A stretch of DNA of 37,882 bases, taken from positions 1 through 37,882 of the IMG/VR virus record IMGVR_UViG_3300030117_001138; one strand, given 5' to 3'. Shown in pieces: positions 30,247 to 37,882 of this stretch. The stretch's first letter is position 1. Each line of letters begins with the position of its first letter. Source of the DNA: a virus. The notes beneath the pieces are model-generated. The model made no database searches. It was not told the DNA's origin and saw only the letters and a list, made by a program, of their open reading frames with translations. The position numbers and the translations under genes were made by a program.

Positions 30247-32433
30247 TTAACTTTCTAATGCGGCAACTCTAGTAGTCAACGCATCTATTTTATTATCAGC
30301 TTCCTGCAAAGCCTTAACTAGAATTGGTATAAGTTCTCCTTCTGATAAACCTTGTGTGCTGTCATCCATTTCCATCCAAAGATTAAAAGATTTTGAATCT
30401 AAACTATTACTATCTAATAAAGCTTTTACTTCTTGTGCTATAAAACCATGTTTTAACTCTGCTGTTTCTGTGTCTTGATTTACACGCTTATTTGAACCTT
30501 CTTTGTAATATTCTAAAGAATTGTCTACATCTTTTTCTTTTTTCCAGTTATAAGTAACTGGTCTTAAAGCATTTACAAAATTTAATCCTAAAGTGTGGTC
30601 TGCAATGTTTTCTTTTAACCTTAAGTCTGATGTACCAGTCCATGATGAACCACCTGGTTGTATATATGTTCTATCAGCACCATACCCCAGTGTTATATAT
30701 ATACTTGAAGAAGAAGCAGAAGATACACTTCCCCCGATAGTTATCGAACCATCAATATTTTGTGAAGTAGTTTGATAACCTATAGCTACTTGTCGGTCTG
30801 CTGTAGTACAACCTTGTGCTCCGTTCTGCCCCACCACTACATTACCATAGCCTGTTGTTATAGATGCACCCGCACTATCTCCTACTCCTACGTGTAAGTA
30901 TCCTGTAGTAGCACCACCCAAAGCACCTTGACCGACTGCAACATTTTGATCGCCAGTTGTATTTATTCCTAAAGCATTTACACCCACAACTGTGTTGTAA
31001 CTACCTGTAGTAAGTGCATCTGCTGCACTCTTACCAACTGCTGTATTTTGTGTTCCTGTAGTGTTTGCTACTAAAGCTTCAAAACCAACTGCCGTATTAT
31101 TAAGTGCTGTAGTGTTTGCACCTAATGCTCCAACTCCAACAGCAGTATTAACAGCACCAGTAGTATTTGCATCTAACGCATTTAGACCAACTGCTGTATT
31201 ACTGTAGCCTGTAGTGTTAGAGCCTAAAGATTGATGTCCAACAGAAGTATTGTTAGCACCTGTTGTAGAATTTGATAAAGCAGCATACCCTATAGCTATA
31301 TTATAATCTGCTGTTGTGTTTGCGTCTAAAGCGTAAGGGCCTATAGCAACATTAGCTGTACCAGTAGTGTTTGTTACTAAACTATGATAGCCAACAGCAG
31401 TATTATCACCCGCTGTTGTATTATTATTTAAAGCAAAAGTACCTATAGCAACATTTGTTCCGCCTGTAGTACATTCCGTAAGAGCATCTTTACCTATAGC
31501 AGTATTTCTGATACCTGTCGTACAAGCATCTAGTGCTGCTTGCCCGATCGCTACGTTTGAGTGTCCTGTGGTATTAGAACCCATTGCTGCAACACCTACC
31601 GCAGTATTATTGTCTCCTGTAGTATTCGCAGTCATTGAAGATGTACCAACTGCTGTGTTATTAGCACCTGTAGTGTTAGCTAGTAAAGCAGATGCACCAA
31701 CTGCTGAATTTTGAGATGCTGTAGTATTGTTTTGTAAAGCACTTGCTCCAACAGCAACATTACTCCCACCTGTAGTGCTTTCATATAAAGAAGAATACCC
31801 TAAAGCTGTATTGTAGTTTCCTGTTGTATGATCAAGAAGTGCATCTTTACCAACTGCTGTGTTAGCTGATCCAGTAGTGTTGGCTGTTAAGGCATCTGCA
31901 CCGATAGCTACATTATTTGAACCTGTAGTATTGAAAACCAAAGCTCTATAGCCTGACGCAGTATTGTCTATTCCTGTTGTATTTGAATATAAAGCACTAG
32001 AGCCTACAGCAGTATTATACTCACCTGTAGTTAATGAATATCCCGCAGCCCAACCTATAACTGCGTTATGATCACCAGTAGTTAAAGCTGCAAAGACATC
32101 GACACCTAAACCAACATTATAGTTAGCAGCATCTATAGTTCCTGTGGTTGTGTCTCCAATCATTATGGAGCTTGTGCCAAAAGTCTTACTGCTTATACCA
32201 TTAACTGTAGTTGCTGTTAGCGTTGTAAACGATCCAGCAGCAGCAGTAGTGCCACCAATAACAGAACTGTCAATAACAGCTCCGTCTAAGTTGATTGCTA
32301 CTGATGTACCAGTAGAACTAAATATTGCGTCAACTGAATCCAGGTCAGCATTAATTTTTGTTCCCCAAGTATCTGTCGATGCTCCGACTTCTGGTTTAGT
32401 TAAGTTTAAATTAGTAGTAAATGTATCTGCCAT
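30247..32433 (-). CDS. Tail fibre with 17-residue beta repeats and S74 chaperone
   Basis: A 728-residue adhesin-like tail fibre. N-terminal attachment domain (about 1-118, [20 protein letters not shown]), then 25 uninterrupted 17-residue repeats (120-544, consensus GxxNTAVGxxALxxNTT) like YadA-head beta-solenoids, a short linker, and a C-terminal endosialidase-type intramolecular chaperone (about 602-728: [15 protein letters not shown] with the Ser602/Lys607 dyad, [19 protein letters not shown]). A coiled coil ends the protein ([17 protein letters not shown]). It should be trimeric and bind the host surface; the chaperone may be cleaved off after folding. Confidence 0.92.
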   Translation of the reverse strand: MADTFTTNLNLTKPEVGASTDTWGTKINADLDSVDAIFSSTGTSVAINLDGAVIDSSVIGGTTAAAGSFTTLTATTVNGISSKTFGTSSIMIGDTTTGTIDAANYNVGLGVDVFAALTTGDHNAVIGWAAGYSLTTGEYNTAVGSSALYSNTTGIDNTASGYRALVFNTTGSNNVAIGADALTANTTGSANTAVGKDALLDHTTGNYNTALGYSSLYESTTGGSNVAVGASALQNNTTASQNSAVGASALLANTTGANNTAVGTSSMTANTTGDNNTAVGVAAMGSNTTGHSNVAIGQAALDACTTGIRNTAIGKDALTECTTGGTNVAIGTFALNNNTTAGDNTAVGYHSLVTNTTGTANVAIGPYALDANTTADYNIAIGYAALSNSTTGANNTSVGHQSLGSNTTGYSNTAVGLNALDANTTGAVNTAVGVGALGANTTALNNTAVGFEALVANTTGTQNTAVGKSAADALTTGSYNTVVGVNALGINTTGDQNVAVGQGALGGATTGYLHVGVGDSAGASITTGYGNVVVGQNGAQGCTTADRQVAIGYQTTSQNIDGSITIGGSVSSASSSSIYITLGYGADRTYIQPGGSSWTGTSDLRLKENIADHTLGLNFVNALRPVTYNWKKEKDVDNSLEYYKEGSNKRVNQDTETAELKHGFIAQEVKALLDSNSLDSKSFNLWMEMDDSTQGLSEGELIPILVKALQEADNKIDALTTRVAALES
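30802..32076 (-). repeat. 25 tandem 51-bp units in the fibre gene
   Basis: The segment codes residues 120-544 as exact 17-residue units without indels. Conserved positions are N4, [TV]5, A6, V/I7, G8, A/S11, L12 and TT at 16-17. Third codon positions and variable sites differ between units, so the array is old or under diversifying selection rather than freshly amplified. Confidence 0.9.
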
Positions 32434-32445
32434 AATTCTTTTCCT

Positions 32446-33108
32446 TTAAGCTGCTTCATCTTTGCTTAATGTAGTCCAAGTTGTAGAAGGATTAGACTGG
32501 TTAGTCCATGTTGTCGTAACCGTCTGATCTGTCCATGTATCAGCCTGAACTGTTTGCTCAGACCATTTTAGCCCACCAATAGCAGAAAAACTACTGCTTT
32601 GTGCTATGGCAGAAGAACCTCTGTCTATTTGATGTCCAACCGCAGTAAATCCTGATACTCCAGCACTTGTAGCTGCACCAGATACCGTAAATCTACCTGT
32701 AGCAGTCATGTTGGAAATAGCGGGGCCTAACACCACACCACGATCTATTTGTGTTCCTGTGGCTGTCATTCCAGAGCTTGCCGATATTGTGGAAGCTCCT
32801 AAATCTATTTGTATACCAACAGCAGTCATGCTGCTAGTAGCAGCAATCGTAGCTACACCATCATGTATAAGTGAGCTTTCTGCGGTAAATCCTGAAGTTG
32901 CAGCGATTGTAGATGCGCCCGTAATGACGAACCTACCTGTTGCGGTGAATCCTGAAGTGCCAGCTGGTGTGGCAGCACCCGTAATAACAAAACGACCTAC
33001 AGCGGTTGCTGAAGACGTTTGTGCTATTGCAGCTACGCCAAAGTGATAAACGGGAGTGCCATAATCAGCCTTCCCGTATTTGCCATATCCGTAGCCTACT
33101 GAGGCCAT
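32446..33108 (-). CDS. Repeat-containing tail protein, 220 aa
   Basis: After a Gly/Tyr-rich start (MASVGYGYGKYGKADYG) come eight 20-residue units (about 18-177), e.g. GRFVITGASTIAATSGFTAE, GIQIDLGASTISASSGMTAT. Each has a beta-strand followed by a Ser/Thr/Ala turn, suggesting a beta-helix or fibrous stem. A Trp/Thr-rich end follows (TWTDQTVTTTWTNQSNPSTT). It lies just upstream of the fibre gene, so a fibre adaptor or second fibre is likely. No family recognised. Confidence 0.7.
   Translation of the reverse strand: MASVGYGYGKYGKADYGTPVYHFGVAAIAQTSSATAVGRFVITGAATPAGTSGFTATGRFVITGASTIAATSGFTAESSLIHDGVATIAATSSMTAVGIQIDLGASTISASSGMTATGTQIDRGVVLGPAISNMTATGRFTVSGAATSAGVSGFTAVGHQIDRGSSAIAQSSSFSAIGGLKWSEQTVQADTWTDQTVTTTWTNQSNPSTTWTTLSKDEAA
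32578..33057 (-). repeat. Eight 60-bp units in the 220-aa tail gene
   Basis: Coding units of exactly 20 residues; hydrophobic positions and the G-A-x-T-x-A core (unit position 7 onward) repeat. Units 2, 3 and 7 share the GRF start and are the most alike; others use GxQID. Confidence 0.75.
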
Positions 33109-33112
33109 GGTT

Positions 33113-33505
33113 TTATGCTAACGTAATATCTAAGTCGCCAGCATCAAATCTGAATACGTCACCTGAAGATACAGTCTTAGAAGCGGTTAAGTTTGCGTAT
33201 GCAAGTAAGTTACCGCTTGAAGAAGCATCTAAAATACCAACTGCAACTACAGTTCCATAGTTAGCTGTAGCTGTAGGATATTCAACAGCAGCAGCGTTTG
33301 TCGCAGTTGTTGGGTCAGTACCAGATACGTTAAAAGTAGCAGTTTGTCTTGCGTATGCACCACCACTTACTTCAGTACCACCACCAGTATCGGTAGGTGC
33401 TACTGTATACAAAGCAACATACAATGTTCCTGGTGCTGTATAAGAAGTTCCACCAAACACATGATCTAATACTTTGTCTTCTAAATAATCACTAAATCCA
33501 GCCAT
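33113..33505 (-). CDS. Tail protein, 130 aa (tail fibre-like Gp80 style)
   Basis: A beta-rich 130-residue protein: MAGFSDYLEDKVLDHVFGGT, TLYVALYTVAPTDTGGGTEV, GGAYARQTATFNV and a C-terminal SGDVFRFDAGDLDITLA. This is the pattern of a small phage tail protein family often found between adaptor and fibre genes. Probably part of the tail tip or fibre base. Confidence 0.8.
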   Translation of the reverse strand: MAGFSDYLEDKVLDHVFGGTSYTAPGTLYVALYTVAPTDTGGGTEVSGGAYARQTATFNVSGTDPTTATNAAAVEYPTATANYGTVVAVGILDASSSGNLLAYANLTASKTVSSGDVFRFDAGDLDITLA

Positions 33506-33513
33506 AATTACTC

Positions 33514-34164
33514 CTAATTATTATTCCAATAATAAATGTTTTTCTTAGCTTTGCCATAAGTTCTTCTTCTTTGTAACAAAGAACCTTTACCAAACTCAGC
33601 TCTTTCTTGTTCAAGTCGCATTTCTTCTAATGCTTTTTCAAACTGAGCAGTAAATAATGGCACTCGCTCATCTTCCATTAAAAAGATTGATGCGTGTTTT
33701 AAAGCTCCATATAAATAAACGTCTGGATGTCCTGTAGACACAAAGTTCGTTGTATTAGAATCGCTGAGTGCATCAATCGATCCATAGTATGTTAATTGTA
33801 ATGTATAACTTGTGTCTGGAGTAGGGGCAAGTTCAATAGAATCGTCAACGATTGCAAAATAAATTGGCTCTCCCGCTACGTTGTTATTTGCTTGTCTGTA
33901 AACATCTAGTGATTCAATAGACTGTTGGAATAAAGGTCTAAAGTTATTAGATGTTATTTCTACGTTTATAGCTTCCATCCAATCAGACGGTACAGCTAAG
34001 TATTGTGAGTCAGCAGTAGCAGTTGCTCTTTTAATCATATCTTTGGTTCTTAACCTACGATTAAGTTCTGCTTCTGTGTTATCTATAAACATATCTATAT
34101 CAGATGTTAAGTCTGATCTATTTAGATAACTTGCTATGTTTGTTTTTAATTCTGCATACGTCAT
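33514..34164 (-). CDS. Head-tail adaptor (P22 gp4/SU10-like)
   Basis: A 216-residue protein: helical start MTYAELKTNIASYLNRSDLT with the typical FIDNTEAELNRRLRTKDM, then a beta part (VPSDWMEAINVEITSN, IELAPTPDTSYTLQLTYYG) and a helical C-terminus. It attaches below the portal and prepares the tail site. It overlaps the upstream 96-aa gene (ATGA). Length and pattern fit the family. Confidence 0.85.
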   Translation of the reverse strand: MTYAELKTNIASYLNRSDLTSDIDMFIDNTEAELNRRLRTKDMIKRATATADSQYLAVPSDWMEAINVEITSNNFRPLFQQSIESLDVYRQANNNVAGEPIYFAIVDDSIELAPTPDTSYTLQLTYYGSIDALSDSNTTNFVSTGHPDVYLYGALKHASIFLMEDERVPLFTAQFEKALEEMRLEQERAEFGKGSLLQRRRTYGKAKKNIYYWNNN

Positions 34165-34451
34165 ACCTTACCGCCCCATGTTCTAAATAATTTGTTGTCT
34201 GGATTGTTGAGCCATTGTTTCCATTTCTTGTTGTCTTGTGCCCAACCTTCTCGTAAAGCCTTTTGGTATATTACCATAGGCACTTCTGCAACGTGGCGAA
34301 AATCTTTACCTGGTTTGTTTTCTGATAAAGCCTTGCAATGCTCTATAACAGGAGCGACATTTTGTGCAGTGTGATAAACAACCTTATTGTCTTCGGTTGC
34401 AAATTCGTGTGAATAATTAATCTTACTGTCAATTAGGGTTCTTTTAGCCAT
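34161..34451 (-). CDS. Small head-region protein, 96 aa
   Basis: A 96-residue basic protein (INYSHEFATEDNKVVYHTAQ, CKALSENKPGKDFRHVAEVP, WKQWLNNPDNKLFRTWGGKV). Similar proteins occur between capsid and adaptor genes of SU10-like podoviruses as I recall. It lies just after the capsid terminator, so it is expressed from read-through or an own promoter. Function unknown. Confidence 0.75.
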   Translation of the reverse strand: MAKRTLIDSKINYSHEFATEDNKVVYHTAQNVAPVIEHCKALSENKPGKDFRHVAEVPMVIYQKALREGWAQDNKKWKQWLNNPDNKLFRTWGGKV

Positions 34452-34477
34452 AGCTACTAAATTTTAACACTAATTAT

Positions 34478-34518
34478 AAAAAAAAGGAGGGGCTAAAACC
34501 AAAGTCCTAGCCCCTTCC
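34478..34518 (-). terminator. Intrinsic terminator after the capsid gene
   Basis: On the minus strand, GGAAGGGGCTA (34508-34518) pairs with TAGCCCCTCC (34486-34495), about 10 bp with one bulge and a 12-nt loop, followed by eight T (34478-34485). This is a textbook Rho-independent terminator placed 11 nt after the capsid stop. Confidence 0.9.
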
Positions 34519-34528
34519 ATTTAAGCTA

Positions 34529-35464
34529 TTAAGATGTGCTTAAGTCGGCAACTATACCGTGAGCAGCTTCATTGCTCACTTCTAGTCCGTACTCAACTAC
34601 AATCATCTTAGTATCAGCATCACCGATAGTTGCTATATCAACTGTCTCAAAGTTTCTTAAGTAAGAAACTTTAGCAAACTCAGGATCAACTAATAGAAGT
34701 GATCTATCTCTTGATCTGTTTGATGGAACGATTCTTAGTTCACCAAAGTCAGATGAGTAGATAGATACAGATGCTTCTACAGTATTAGCATCGATCATTT
34801 GCCTAGCTTGTGATCTTCCAGTAAAACCAGAAATCACTTGCTTGTTGTGAGGGCCAGCTATAGCTAGATTTGGTTCAGCACCACTAGCAAACATAAGCTC
34901 AAGAACGTCTTTCAGAAGTGTTTCTGTAAGTGCTCTTTGAGTTCCGTCTGTTGGAGCAGCTCCGCCACCAGTTGAAGCACCTGAAGTTCCTCTTGAATCG
35001 TTAGTTGTGATCCAAGATTCGAAACCACCAGTTACCCTAGCTGTTGAAGCGTTACCAGTTGTTTTAGCACCTTTTTGACATAGAGCTTCTTCCATGTCTC
35101 TTTTTAATGCTTTAGCCATAATAGCTAACTGGTGTGCCATTTCTGATCTCTTACCAGCTGCATCTGAAGCCTCTTGCGAGCCTGTTACAGTTGCATCTCT
35201 TTTTGAAATCATACATACGTTGCTTGCCCTTGTAGTAGCAGTTGATGCTGCCCTAGAAAGTTCAAACCCTTCTAATTCTCCACTAGCACTAGGTGTTGGT
35301 AGAGATTCAGTTTGCCAATCAAAAACTACGTTTTTTACGTTTCTTGTTCCGATTGAGGACATAAACGGAGTTTGCATCGGAGAGATGTTGTAAATGATAT
35401 TACTTAAATCTTCTCTATCAGCAGTGGCCGTATATGTGTCAAAAGCATTAGTTACTTTAGCCAT
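34529..35464 (-). CDS. Major capsid protein (SU10-like, HK97 fold)
   Basis: A 311-residue shell protein. MAKVTNAFDTYTATADREDL then NISPMQTPFMSSIGTRNVKN, ELEGFELSRAASTATTRASN and GPHNKQVISGFTGRSQARQM are hallmarks of the SU10-type major head protein family (DUF5309-like). The C-terminal EVSNEAAHGIVADLSTS fits. It follows the scaffold gene and has a good ribosome site (AAAGGAA). The terminator downstream suggests separate, high expression. Confidence 0.92.
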   Translation of the reverse strand: MAKVTNAFDTYTATADREDLSNIIYNISPMQTPFMSSIGTRNVKNVVFDWQTESLPTPSASGELEGFELSRAASTATTRASNVCMISKRDATVTGSQEASDAAGKRSEMAHQLAIMAKALKRDMEEALCQKGAKTTGNASTARVTGGFESWITTNDSRGTSGASTGGGAAPTDGTQRALTETLLKDVLELMFASGAEPNLAIAGPHNKQVISGFTGRSQARQMIDANTVEASVSIYSSDFGELRIVPSNRSRDRSLLLVDPEFAKVSYLRNFETVDIATIGDADTKMIVVEYGLEVSNEAAHGIVADLSTS

Positions 35465-35480
35465 AATATATTCCTTTAAA

Positions 35481-36485
35481 TTACTTTAACATTTGTTCAA
35501 AAACTTTGGCTGCATCTGTTGTTTTTCCAGTTTTAGCCAAGCGTTGTTTTGCTTTTTTGACAGGAGTTACTGATTTTGGTCGGTTCGTTGTACCAGGTCT
35601 TGCAACACGAGCTTTCGCTTTCTGCGTTGGTTTTTTCTTTACAGCCTCAACAGTTTTACTGTTAAGCCACGCATTTCTTAAACCAAGTAATGCTCGGTAG
35701 TCGTATACAGAGTCCATCTCTTGTGGTGAATACCCCAAGACGTTAATGCCATATTCACGAATTGCTAGCTTTTCCTGTTGCGCTGTCTCAGGATTTTGCC
35801 ATTCTGGTATGATCTCCAAGAGTCTTTGCTGACCTTCTTGCACCATCTGTGCGTATTGCTGTTGCTGTTTGTCAAATGCTTCTTGTTGAAGTCTTTGTTG
35901 TTCAGCTTGAGCAGCAGCTAGTTTCTCTTTTCTATCATCCCAGAGTTGCTTTTCACGAACATAACCCACGGGATCATCTTCATACAACTGTGTCCAATCT
36001 GGCTCGTTTGCCAATTCGCCCGATATTTGGGCTTCCATCTTCGGTAACAGCTGTGCATAAATAGCATCTCTTTCCGCTAACTCTTTCTGCTGTTGCTCAA
36101 TAGTTTTTCTTTGTTGAGACAGCTCTTGAGTTTTGCGAGTGTAATCTTGCTGACGTGAATATCCGTTTTGGAGTTCCTCAAGCGTGACCTCTACTTCTTC
36201 GCCATCAACTCGGATGGTGTATAAAGTGGGTTGCTCTTGTTCTTCTTCAACCTCTAATTGTTCTTCGTCATCAATTTCGTCATCGTATTCAAAGTCTTCT
36301 TCGTCTTCAGCTTCATCTAATTCAAGTTCAGCTTCTTCAGGGAGCGCTTCTTCTTCGATAACCTCTACTTCTGTTTCTTCTGCTTCTACAACTTTTTCCT
36401 CTTGAGGAGTTAAAAAACTCTCGAAAGCGGAAGTAGCTAATTCTCCATCTGTTTGTAAAGCAGTCGGTTTTCCGTTATTGCTCAT
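35481..36485 (-). CDS. Scaffolding protein
   Basis: A 334-residue assembly protein: a very acidic N-terminal third (about 30-90, runs of E and D), a Gln/Glu-rich coiled coil (about 115-230, QQRKTIEQQQKELAERDAIY) and a basic C-terminus (about 280-334, KKPTQKAKARVARPGTTNRP) that would bind the capsid protein. It lies 16 nt upstream of the major capsid gene, the usual place. The 64-nt gap to 36549 is AT-rich and may hold a promoter, but none is clear. Confidence 0.85.
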   Translation of the reverse strand: MSNNGKPTALQTDGELATSAFESFLTPQEEKVVEAEETEVEVIEEEALPEEAELELDEAEDEEDFEYDDEIDDEEQLEVEEEQEQPTLYTIRVDGEEVEVTLEELQNGYSRQQDYTRKTQELSQQRKTIEQQQKELAERDAIYAQLLPKMEAQISGELANEPDWTQLYEDDPVGYVREKQLWDDRKEKLAAAQAEQQRLQQEAFDKQQQQYAQMVQEGQQRLLEIIPEWQNPETAQQEKLAIREYGINVLGYSPQEMDSVYDYRALLGLRNAWLNSKTVEAVKKKPTQKAKARVARPGTTNRPKSVTPVKKAKQRLAKTGKTTDAAKVFEQMLK

Positions 36486-36549
36486 ATATAAATACTCCTT
36501 ATATGTATTTATAAGTATTTTATATGAATTTTCGGGAAAAAGGAAAGCC

Positions 36550-36813
36550 CTAACCGATGTTACGGACTTTATTTATATTTGCTCTAGTGAGTTTTCCTTT
36601 CTCTGCAATGATACGCAGATGCTTTTCTACTTCAGGTATTAGTAATATAGACCTGTGTAAACTTTCTCTTGTAGAAATATCATCTGGGTTTTTTGAGTTT
36701 AACCAAGCTTGCATATACTCATCTTTTAAAGATTGCATAGCTTCTTTAAAAACATCAGACTCAAGTATTCTTTCAGCTTCAGCTGCTTTTACGACTTCTT
36801 TATGTGTAGGCAT
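36550..36813 (-). CDS. Small helical protein, 87 aa
   Basis: An 87-residue, almost all-helical charged protein (HKEVVKAAEAERILESDVFK, LKDEYMQAWLNSKNPDDIST, LLIPEVEKHLRIIAEKGKLT). The pattern of residues about 10-75 is like small phage proteins found before scaffold genes. It shares one nt with the upstream Gly/Pro-rich gene. Function unknown. Confidence 0.7.
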   Translation of the reverse strand: MPTHKEVVKAAEAERILESDVFKEAMQSLKDEYMQAWLNSKNPDDISTRESLHRSILLIPEVEKHLRIIAEKGKLTRANINKVRNIG

Positions 36814-37882
36814 TAGAGTGTTCCTAGTAGTGCTCTTGGACTTCCTTGTCTTATGGGTGAAACAATGTTATCAATATTTAGAACTGGATTATTAGGAGTC
36901 ATTCCTAAATTAACCATAGGTTGTGGCGTTACAGTAGTATCGATTACAGGTAATATCGGTATTTCTTTTGTCTTCGGTATTTGAGGTAATACAAAAGGTA
37001 TTTCAGGAATTGTTGTTGAAGCCATGTCTTCAATCATCGGTAAGCCTAAATTTATTGGCACGTCTACTATGGGTGTAGGTGCTTCTAACACAGGAGGTGT
37101 TACAGGTATAGAAGGCATAACAGGTTGTGTTTCTGGAATAATCTCAGGCAATACTGGAGCTAATATTGGTTGTGTTTCTGGAATAATCTCAGGCAATACT
37201 GGAGCTAATATTGGTTGTGGTGCTGGTGTAGGTAAGTTTTCTATAACTTGCTCTACATCAATATCTTCTAACAACTTATCTACATCTACATCAACAGGCA
37301 ATGGACTTCCCATAACCGATGGTGCTGGTATTTGTCTTATAGATTCAGGATCAAAAGTAACCCCAGCTGGCATTGGTGTTCCTTCGCCCATTGGCAAACC
37401 CAAGTTTGCTCCCGTCATTCCAACAGAAGGGTCTTGTACGCTTGGGAAGAAAGCTGGTGATTCTGTTACTGGTTGGCTAATAATAGGTCTTGGTTGAAAA
37501 GGTGTAGCTCCTTCTGCAATATAACCCATAGGTTGATCTGGAGAGAAACTCATACCAGGTGCTACTACTTGTTCAAAAGGCATACCGCCCGCTATTTGTT
37601 GTGCGTAAGCTTGACCGCTTAGCAAGCCACCCATGCCACCACCAGTACCGCCAGTTCCTACATCATTACCTGGTATGCCATGACCTGCAGCAGCACCGCC
37701 GCCACCACCTCCAGCATATGCAACTGGTGAACCTGTGATGTGAGTTGTTGCACCTGCACCACCATCACCACCATTACCTGAACCTGAAGATGAAGCACCT
37801 GCTGCCGTAGCACCACCGCCACCACCTGAACCTGGTTGGTTGGAACCATATTGTCCTTGACCACCTGGGTTACCTTGAGGTG
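36813..37882 (-). CDS. Glycine- and proline-rich structural protein, 5' end beyond the right edge
   Basis: The minus-strand frame is open from the right edge (37882) to the stop at 36813, about 356 codons; an internal ATG at 37634 is probably not the true start, because the upstream 82 codons continue as a coherent Gly-rich domain (PQGNPGGQGQYGSNQPGSGG..., TTHITGSPVAYAGGGGGG). That motif is typical of glycine-rich C-terminal domains of phage fibre proteins. The rest is disordered and Pro-rich, with two identical 15-residue repeats (PILAPVLPEIIPETQ). A 68-codon frame at 37658-37864 in another register is a shadow. Function unknown; a virion or host-contact protein is likely. Confidence 0.7.
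   Translation of the reverse strand, partial: PQGNPGGQGQYGSNQPGSGGGGGATAAGASSSGSGNGGDGGAGATTHITGSPVAYAGGGGGGAAAGHGIPGNDVGTGGTGGGMGGLLSGQAYAQQIAGGMPFEQVVAPGMSFSPDQPMGYIAEGATPFQPRPIISQPVTESPAFFPSVQDPSVGMTGANLGLPMGEGTPMPAGVTFDPESIRQIPAPSVMGSPLPVDVDVDKLLEDIDVEQVIENLPTPAPQPILAPVLPEIIPETQPILAPVLPEIIPETQPVMPSIPVTPPVLEAPTPIVDVPINLGLPMIEDMASTTIPEIPFVLPQIPKTKEIPILPVIDTTVTPQPMVNLGMTPNNPVLNIDNIVSPIRQGSPRALLGTL
37123..37212. repeat. Two perfect 45-bp tandem repeats
   Basis: Units at 37123-37167 and 37168-37212 are identical and code the same 15 residues of the Pro-rich protein; a third copy breaks off after 7 bases. Perfect identity points to a recent duplication. Confidence 0.85.

Noticed and set aside
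36486-36549. A T4-like late promoter box (TATAAATA) upstream of the scaffold gene on the minus strand
   Set aside because: The gap is nearly all A/T, so the match is expected by chance, and no T4-type late sigma factor is encoded here.
37024-37497. A 157-codon plus-strand frame rich in Gly, Ser and Ile
   Set aside because: It mirrors the Pro-rich repeats of the minus-strand gene, with no ribosome site and no neighbours on that strand.
37658-37864. A 68-codon minus-strand frame rich in Val and Gln
   Set aside because: It is an out-of-register reading of the Gly-rich domain; the frame continuous with 36813-37634 is the plausible one.
1-37882. A CRISPR array, tRNA genes or insertion sequences
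   Set aside because: No spaced direct repeats of CRISPR type, no cloverleaf-like noncoding stretch and no transposase were seen; the repeats present are coding repeats or the iterons.

Overview
The window is almost entirely the genome of a tailed bacteriophage. It has a complete packaging, head, tail, lysis, replication and integration gene set, very tight packing with overlapping start/stop codons, and AT-rich sequence. The short-tail (podovirus-like) reading rests on a P22-like portal, a DNA-stabilisation/tail-hub-like protein, an adaptor of the P22 gp4/SU10 kind, candidate ejection proteins and the absence of a tape-measure protein. I see no tRNA or rRNA and no host genes flanking the phage. 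The organism cannot be named from the sequence; style and gene content resemble phages of AT-rich marine Proteobacteria, which is an inference.

Layout. On the minus strand from about 12.1 kb down to 1: small terminase, large terminase, portal, a set of tiny basic proteins, then a striking cassette (membrane-anchored coiled-coil protein, CsgF-like, CsgG-like, curlin-repeat protein, FecR-domain protein, CHASE2-adenylate cyclase), then holin, endolysin and a protein that runs off the left edge. On the plus strand from 12.2 to 15.2 kb: an early operon of about 15 very small genes driven by a sigma70-like promoter, with a hammerhead self-cleaving ribozyme between its first and second genes. From 15.2 to 21.6 kb on the minus strand: a winged-helix initiator-like gene with an iteron/inverted-repeat cluster upstream, then a replication and recombination operon (orphan DNA methyltransferase, TOPRIM/RepA-type primase-helicase, SSB-like protein, Sak4-like ATPase, Cas4/RecB-like nuclease, excisionase-like HTH). 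Two small plus-strand genes (DUF3310-like and DUF1289-like) lie at 21.6-22.2 kb. From 22.2 kb to the right edge on the minus strand: tyrosine integrase, PD-(D/E)XK nuclease, internal virion proteins, tail and fibre proteins, head-tail adaptor, major capsid protein (followed by an intrinsic terminator), scaffold, and a glycine/proline-rich protein cut by the right edge.

If the two ends are joined, the minus-strand order becomes terminase - portal - curli/signalling cassette - lysis - glycine-rich protein - scaffold - capsid - adaptor - tail - ejection proteins - integrase. This is a sensible phage order and suggests that the window is a nearly complete, circularly permuted genome opened inside a structural gene.

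The most unusual content is: (1) a phage-encoded curli export module (CsgG pore, CsgF, curlin-like fibre protein) in one overlapping operon with FecR and an apparently catalytically intact CHASE2-adenylate cyclase; (2) the hammerhead ribozyme at 12500-12551 in the early transcript; (3) a compact plasmid-like origin at 15724-15784 next to an initiator-like gene, in a genome that encodes no recognisable DNA polymerase; and (4) a possible dnaX-type -1 frameshift in a small gene after the methyltransferase.
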